NCBI GenBank assembly: GCA_020809705.1
Contig: CP085835.1
Span: 1,054,001-1,118,000 of the forward strand
Source of the DNA: Calonectria ilicicola
Taxonomy: Eukaryota; Ascomycota; Sordariomycetes; Hypocreales; Nectriaceae
Length of the DNA stretch: 64,000 nucleotides
Direction: 5' to 3'
Under the pieces are notes generated by a model. It saw nothing but the letters and a program-made list of their open reading frames with translations, ran no database searches and was not told where the DNA came from. The position numbers and the translations under genes are program-made. The stretch's first letter is position 1. The number at the start of each line of letters is the position of its first letter. Shown here piece by piece: positions 57,064-64,000 of the stretch.

Positions 57064-58357
57064 ATGGCCTTTACCTTCCCTGTGATAGAAAATATCGATC
57101 CCGACGGCGACACCCTGGTTGTCATGACTTACCCCGCTGCTGCCAGCTCCACCGACGGAGAGACAACCCAGGATGAGACTAGCGAGGATGAAGCATGCCC
57201 ACTGCCTCTCTTAACAAACGGCAGCCACCACAGTCAGGAGGATGAAGAAGGTTGGCACTACCTCTCGCCTCATCTCGTGTACCCAGCGCTAACTCAAAAC
57301 CCGAGAATGCGACGAGGAAGAGGAAGAGGAGGAGGACTCTGGCGGCGAGCTCTGCCTCAAGGTTTCCATGAAGCACCTCAAACTGGCCTCGCGGCGAGCT
57401 AAAGCAATGATGGACGGTGGCTACCGTGAGTCTCAACCGTCGGAAATCGATGGCTTATATCACTGGACACTGGAGCCCCTGTTCGATAGGGAGGCATTCA
57501 CCTTGGTCATGAAGATTATTCATCTTAGGACACAAGAGTTGCCCGATACCGTGTCACTCAAGATGATGGCCAACATTGCTGCCGTGGTGGACGATCTGCA
57601 ATGCCACGAGGCCGTCTGGTTCTTCACAAAGATTTGGATTAGCCGGTTGGAAGAGCCACTGCCCACCGTCGTGTGTGATGACCTCATTCGATGGATTTTA
57701 ATCGGTTCAGTTTTCCGCAACGCCGAGCTGTTCAGGTCATCAACTCGGGTGGCAATTACACGCAGCAAGGGGATTATACAAACAAAGCTTCCTGTATATC
57801 CAGATATCCTGGGTAAGTGACACAATCTTACACCGGGAATACACACTAACTGTGAAGCAGAGGCAATCGAGCAAAAGAGACAGGTCTTCGTGGGAGACTT
57901 GGTCGATCAATTACACGATCTATTAGAGCGGCTATTTCTTGGCGAGGGATGCGACGACTCCGCATGTAGAGCAATGATGATGGGAGGGTTGATGCAGCAG
58001 ATGAAGCAAGAACGGCTATTCCCCCGCCCCACGAGGCCATTTCACGGCCTCGAACTGTCTTCCACAATCAAGACGGTGCGAGGCTTTCAATCAGACACAG
58101 CATACCTGCCCTGGAGGCACGGTGCAGAAGGACAGAGCGAGGATGTTTGGAAAATGAGAAGCAACCCCAACGGCCCAGCCAAAAAGATGAGGCATTGCGA
58201 CTCGGATGAGAGTGATGACGACTTGGAACTAAATCACCCTCCCAAGTACATTGGATCACATGACTGCAACGTGCAAAAGCTTTTGAGACCTGGGATCAAG
58301 GTATTAGAAGGGCAAATAGAAGGGCTAGAGCTCGCTGTTAAAAAACAGTCGGCATAA
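57064..58357 (+). CDS. BTB/POZ-domain protein
   Basis: Three exons, 57064-57250, 57306-57812 and 57861-58357. Introns are 55 bases (GTTGGC...CCGAG, branch GCTAAC) and 48 bases (GTAAGT...AAGCAG, branch ACTAAC). They encode 396 residues; an ATG at 57019 would add 15. The first intron is inferred: it alone connects the N-terminal frame to the acidic run (ECDEEEEEEED) and the BTB core without a stop. The core reads 'SGGELCLKVSMKHLKLASRRAKAMMDGGYRES', then a Leu-rich 'LEPLFDREAFTLVMKIIHLRTQELPDTVSLKMMANIAAVVDDLQCHEAV', as in fungal BTB proteins. The C-terminal part has the family's 'CDDSACRAMMMGGLMQQMKQ...PFHGLELSSTIKTVRGF' element. Likely a protein-interaction adaptor, nuclear or cytosolic; partners unknown. 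Confidence 0.85.
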
Positions 58358-59024
58358 AGACTGGTTATTTGGTATACGTGTTGGATTATTGATATGATAC
58401 AGCTATAGTAATATAGAGGAAACAGGTATAGGCGTCAACACTAGCAATCAATTGAACTTTCTCCCTCTCACCTAATAACCTTGAACTGTACATCAAAACG
58501 TCGCATCGGCCAAAGTATTCACGGACAAGGGCCTGACTGGTATTAGCCTGGGTTTGTTGACATTAAAACGTCTGATGCAACATTGGCGACCCAATGAGTG
58601 CCATCAACATGTCCGGGGTACTGATCCCTAGTGCCGTTTCGATGTTGGTTGCGTGCGGCTATGCTCAATTCAGCTCCGGAGTATCACGATAATATGGTCC
58701 CGACAGTAATCATGCGAAAAACAACCCAAATATTCTAATTAAAACAATTTCTAGTAGAAAAATGGCGATACTTGGGCTCTGGTAAACCAACCTTGATAAT
58801 TTTCTCAGCTCAATAGCCCTGTCGAGGTTAAACTTCCCCTTGCATCCGTCACGTGGTGATAGAGGCCTACGTGACAAGGTAGTCCTGGACGATTGTAAGT
58901 GACTCCGCATCCAGTGTAGGCTGATTCTAGGTTGCGTTCAGCTCAGCTCAGCCCCTCCGAACCTCTTTACTCATGTCCATGCAACGCAACACGTCGCTGG
59001 CTGCGAAAGCCAACAGCAGTAAAA
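58358..59024. other. Intergenic, promoter of the NACHT-ankyrin gene
   Basis: 667 bases without a recognisable gene. The frame of the NLR is open upstream of its ATG back to about 58932 but has no earlier in-frame ATG, so 59025 is taken as the start. Confidence 0.5.
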
Positions 59025-62000
59025 ATGAAACGCTTTCAGGAAAAGGTGAAGAAGAAGCTGAAAGAGGCTGTCTCGTCGCAGCCACAGCCTCAGAAGAGTA
59101 AAAAGAAGAGCAAAAAGTCAAAGTCTTCCTCTTCGGCCCCCAAACGAACATCGGACAAGAAGAAAAATGTCGCAAAACAATCCTCGCCTGCCACCCCATC
59201 ATTGGATACACCGCCAGAAGACGACAGTCGAAGAAAATGGAAAGATATGCAGGCCCGGGTTTCGGAAGAGACCACCGAAGAGCCTGGGGAAGAACCTGTG
59301 CGAGAAGATTCCGTGCAAGAAGTTGTGGAAGAGCCAGACCCCGTTGGCAAAGAGCCCCCGAATGACATGACTCTAGAATCGGAGGCTGCAACTTTGTCTG
59401 ACAATGCAAAGTCTCGTGTTGCCTATTGGCATATTGCATTGTCCCGCCTTAAAGATGATGAAAAGCGTGCATTGAAGGAGCTCCTGACAGCTCCCTCTAG
59501 CTTACCTGCAGTAGGTGGCAAGGACTCCAAACCCGTAAAGGAAGGTGGTGAGAATGTAGCATTTAAACTTAGCGACCTGGATCCTGGCTGTATTGCGGAG
59601 CTGGCTGCTGAAAGAGTACGACGTCTCGATGACAAAGCTTGGAAATTTCGATTTCGAGGACGAGATATTATACTCAGAGATTTGGCTAACAAGATTACAT
59701 CATGGCTGGGAAGGTTCAAAGAAGTTGGGGATATCGCTGTGAACTATGACCCCGTGCACGCAGCCCTGCCATGGGCCGCTATTAGGTTCCTTTTGCAGGT
59801 ACGGGATGTTTAGTCACATTAGTCTTGGTTTCACTAGTTGACGAGCAACAGGCCGCTACCGCTGAGCAAGAGCTTGCTGGGCAGATGCTAATCGGCACCG
59901 AAAAGATCAGCTACTTGCTTGCCCGATGTCAAGTGTACAGGAGACTGTACCTCGACAAAGAAAATGGGTGTGAATTGTTGGCCCTGTCCCAACTTGAAGA
60001 ATCGCTTATAAGCCTTTACTCGGAGATATTATCTTTACTTGCCTACCTCATCTCTCTCACAAATCGTTCCTTGGCCCGACGAGGTTTGCATGCCATGTTC
60101 AGCCCTGCCAAACTGCCTGAACTGGTCGAAAAGCTTGAGAAGCTCGAGAGGAGAATTGAGATGGATGCTTCGAACTGCGAGCGGGAATCTAGATCAGCTT
60201 CCGACAAAGCATGGCACGAGCGCTATGATGCCATGCAGCACCTGCTCAACCAACACATACTTCTATCGGAGGAGGAAAGAGAAAGGTTTTTGGATGGCTG
60301 TAAAGCGAATGAGAGATTGGAAATCCTCCAGTGGATATCGGATATTCCATACGAGGCTGATCACTACAACGCGCGAGTTGGTCGTACCGAAGGAACAGGA
60401 GAATGGTTAATGGCCGACCCAATTTACAGAGATTGGCGCACGGCGAGTGCTTCTTTGTGCCTCTGGTTACATGGTAAACGTGAGTGACGATTATTCATAC
60501 CTTGATCATTGCTTGCTAACAACACAATCCAGCTGGTGCTGGAAAGACAAAACTCTCCACAAAGGTTGTCGATGATTTGCCAGTCTTAAATGAGAATAAA
60601 ACAAGTGATGAAGGAATCGCATACTTCTATTGCGATCGAAACCGCGCGAATTATAGGGATCCCGTATGGGTTCTCCGAAGTTTCGTTCGTCAATTATCGG
60701 CCTCGCAATCTCATACTACTATCGCCAAGTGCGTCCGCGACAAGTACATTCAGATGAAACGAAAAGGGTTTGCTTCTGTTCTTACTCAAGAGGATTGTAC
60801 AGCATTGCTGTTTGAGCTGGTTAACATTCTCCCCCAGACCACACTTGTACTTGACGGACTGGACGAATGTGAAAAGAGCACTAGGCACACATTAATGGAT
60901 GCATTAGATGACATTATGCAAAAAGCTAAGCATCCTGTGAAAGTCTTCATTGCTAGTCGAGAGGATGAAGATCTTGCTAATAGGTACTCAAACCGAGATC
61001 ACTTGAAGGTATCTGCGTCGCGGAACCAAGCAGATATTGAGAAGTTTGTGTGGGAGAGAATGCAGCGTAGCCGCTACTGCCGTACACAAATGCAACCTGC
61101 AATCCGCAGCCAAATTCTCAAAACCTTTCGAGAAAAGAGTGACGGAATGTAAGAAAAACCTTATCTATGGTCTATGTTTTGATATTGGCAAATGCTCACT
61201 CAAATCCCCTCGGTTGGATAGGTTTCAATGGGCAGCCCTACACATCCAGGAGCTTCTGGACCTCGAGCGCGACCATGATATTCGAAGGTATCTGGATAGC
61301 CTTCCTATTGGTCTTAAAGCTGCATACGATAAGATCTATACGGGCATCGAATCACAAAGAGGTAGCAAGAGCAAAATTGCCATTGCCGCAATGAAGTGGG
61401 TTGTGTGCGCAAACAGACCACTTTCTCCTACCGAACTAGTTATTGCAGCATGTCAGGATCCGGACGAAGACTTTAACGAGGATATCGACATTGATCCCAT
61501 ATATCTTCTAGATGCCTGTCATAACTTAATTGAGGTATATGAGGGTGGACCAACACCCCTTCGTTTCGTATCAACTGGAGAGGCAACGTTGATCCAGAGA
61601 ACACTGTACCCACACATCGACAATGCAAATATTTCAAACCAGCCAGAGAAGAACAGTGCGACGGAATCACACAGGAAAAATACCTCTATGCCTAGGAATG
61701 AACTCATCTATTGTCGATTCTCACACCTCTCTGTGGTTGAATATTTACTCGCACACAAGTGGGATATGAACGATTTGCACGCCTTTGCTGCAAGAGTCTG
61801 TTTTCGCACTTTGATGAGATTCTCAACGCTGGAACCTTTGTCACGGCATATTGGGTTTCCAATGCCAAGACATTACAATGTCTTGAACTATTGGCCTTTG
61901 TCTAAATCTTATGCTCATGTTGAGCTTATTACAAGATGGGTGTTTGATCAGCTCTCGGGTTACTACTACCTACAGCCCATGGCGGAAGAGGCCTTTTGGG

Positions 62001-64000
62001 TGAGAAGTATTACTGCACAAGCTGGACGTCTTGATCTTCTACACCTGATCTACCAGGCACCTCAGACGTGGCTATTATATGCTGTACTGGAATGGCACAA
62101 GCATGCGAAACACCTCATGACAACATCAATACAAGACGATACACAGAAACCATTATTCGACCTCATGTACACATTCTTTGGTCATCCAGTTCATGGAAGT
62201 GCTTTTTACACGGCCTGGGTTTTGTTGTTTAATGTTCTACAGTCCACACAATCGTCTCGAACGACCTATGATTACACCCTGATAGGATCTCAACGCTTTT
62301 ACCCTGCGTCTTGGTGTGCTGCAATTGGATTCTCAATTCCATTGATAAAGTGGATAGATGAGGGGCTTTTAGATGTAAATTTCGCATCCGATGGCTCCGA
62401 TATAATCATCGCATTGCAACCACAACATGTTCAGGATTCCCTTAAAGCACATGACCCAAACTATTATATCTACAGTCTCCTACATACGGCAATTAAAAAT
62501 GGCCAAAATGAAGTGAGCAAGATTCTCATAAAGCGGGGTGCAAAGGATACTGCCGACGGCCCCTGGGAATCGGCCCTGGAGCTGGCGATGCACAGTTGCC
62601 AAAATGACATCGTTAAGCTCCTTCTTGACAGCACGCCTGATATTCAAAAGACCTGCCAAAATAGGCTGCTCCTTCATAAAGCGTCCTACGTGGCGAAAGA
62701 AAATTGGGATACAATCAATCTTCTCATACAAAAGGGAGCCGATATGAATGAGCGGGTCAAATTTCATCATCTCTACGGGGCGTTGACACCATTCGAAATC
62801 AACTGTCTCCATCCCTATAGAAATATGAACGTGCACTTTTTCGTACCTGTGTTGCCGGATATTAACATTCATCACCCGATGGCGCTTCGATTTGCAGCAA
62901 TGACTAATAAAGTCGAATTGACGCATTATTTGATCGGGATGGGGGCAGACGTTGAAGCCCCACTGGAGTTCAATTACTATGGAGATTCTGACACCTTTCG
63001 CCTTGGCGAAACACCGTTACTTGCTGTGACTCGATTTTGCTTGCGCGCCAGATACCCGAAATCCGTCGACAATTTCATATACGGGGCCATAGTGTTGCTG
63101 GAACATGGTGCAGATCCTAACATCGTTGGTGATGACGGTTTAACCCCTTTGCAGATGGCAGTGGATCAAATGAATCTTGAAATGGTAGTGGCTCTTGTCA
63201 GATATGGAGCAGACACGACAGCTAAATATGAAGACGGGACAACCATTCTCCAAATGGCTTGCCGGATGGGGTGTGTACCTATTGCTCAATCTTTAATCCG
63301 TTATGGCGCCGATATTTTTGAAGTTTCAGGCCCATGGAAGACTGCATTATTTGCGGCCTTCCTCAGTGCCGTTTCAGAAAAGCCATTTCCGGAGCGATCG
63401 TACGACAATGAATCAGGTTACAAAACACAATCGTCGAGCCAATATGACTCAGAGAGGAGTTTTACTGATTATGAAGAGTATTCTGACGAAGACGTGAGCG
63501 ACTTTTCAGAGAGGAGTCAGGATGGGCCGAGTAAAAGAAAAACTCGATTGAGTTTCGAGTCTGGGCTTAGCGACAGGTCCATTCCAGATGAGCAACATAA
63601 TGACGATGGTACAAGCAGCGACAAAAGCAGCGATGAAAGTTACACTGACAGTCTCCGCTCGGAATCCGGTGATCGCGAAAATGGCGATGCTTCCCTGGGA
63701 AAGAACATTGACGGCATGAAGAGTGTAGTGATTGCAAGGCCTCGAGGAAAACGCGTACCCGCTGCCGGCTGCTTGAAAGCACAACTGCATGCGATGCTTC
63801 AAAGTGGAAAACTTCCAACCTCTCGACCACTGGATGACGAACCCGGCATTATGATCAAAACCTTAATTCTGTACGGTGCGCGTTTCCGAGACGAGTGTTA
63901 TCTCGGTATGGATGAGGATGACAAGCAAGAAGTCGTCTTAATGAAAACCTTGGTGCAATGCTATTTAGAACTATACGAGAAGCCGTGTCCAGAGGTACGA
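59025..64000 (+). CDS. NACHT-ankyrin NLR-like STAND NTPase, 3' end outside window
   Basis: Four exons so far: 59025-59798, 59852-60479, 60533-61148 and 61222 onward, with introns of 53, 53 and 73 bases. They encode 1599 residues to the window edge. Residues 1-60 are Lys/Ser-rich and 80-130 acidic. The NWD-type NACHT N-terminal domain runs to about 460 ([17 protein letters not shown]..., '[20 protein letters not shown]', '[22 protein letters not shown]'). The third junction creates Walker A ([12 protein letters not shown], about 465-476). Walker [10 protein letters not shown] is at about 572. A winged-helix-like segment ('[38 protein letters not shown]', about 673-715) and '[13 protein letters not shown]' follow. 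Ankyrin-type repeats begin near 1087 ([45 protein letters not shown]) and are interrupted at about 1400-1500 by an acidic Ser-rich insert. Such proteins act in fungal non-self recognition and cell death; a ligand is unknown. The last bases, GAG|GTACGA, could be a donor site. Confidence 0.9.

Noticed and set aside
1..64000. CRISPR arrays, bacterial operons, ribosome binding sites
   Set aside because: The DNA is eukaryotic; the direct repeats found are LTRs, coding modules and microsatellites.

Overview
The window is nuclear DNA of a filamentous ascomycete. The evidence is short (about 50 nt) spliceosomal introns and fungus-typical families: a Zn2Cys6 regulator, NmrA-like, S28 peptidase, Mx-like dynamin, BTB and NACHT-ankyrin proteins. 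It also holds a very long A+T block bearing the footprint of repeat-induced point mutation (RIP). A Eurotiomycete (Penicillium/Aspergillus-like) is my best guess, from general gene style only.

Bases 1 to about 29,770 are an A+T-rich isochore of decayed Ty3/gypsy LTR retrotransposons. CpA, TpG and CpG are almost absent, and former Gln and Trp codons read as stops. The layout can be resolved into a nest. A chromovirus-type element (D) is split by element A (7335-25178, TSD ATTAT). A is split by element B (11518-23993, reverse orientation, TSD AAGAT). B is split by element C (17329-23109, TSD TTTAG). To the left lie another chromovirus copy with its 3' LTR (1-4974) and a reverse-oriented LTR plus gag piece (4975-5917). 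The stretch 26,240-29,770 is equally degraded and I could not assign it.

The isochore ends abruptly at about 29,880, where it cuts off the start of an NLR-type gene (purine nucleoside phosphorylase-like N-terminus). The gene-bearing part then follows. It starts with an NmrA-like oxidoreductase (-) divergent from a Zn2Cys6 transcription factor (+), then a 999-residue secreted protein of 15 six-cysteine modules with a Gly/Ser/Asn/Tyr tail (-). Next come an MCT-type MFS transporter (+), a small secreted TIL-domain protein in three exons (+), a small GPI-type surface protein (-), a polytopic membrane protein with a large glycosylated loop (-), and an S28 serine peptidase (-). The last block holds a Mx-like dynamin GTPase with an in-frame TGA (-), a BTB-domain protein (+) and a NACHT-ankyrin NLR (+) that runs off the right edge.

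Two themes stand out. Between 35 and 52.5 kb, most products are secreted or surface proteins, two of them disulphide-rich. Between 54 and 64 kb, a dynamin-like GTPase, a BTB protein and a STAND NTPase sit side by side, with an NLR fragment at the isochore edge. Those families are linked to innate-immunity-like functions elsewhere, but a joint role here is only a hypothesis. Exon borders were chosen by splice consensus, phase and family similarity, and may be off by a base or two.
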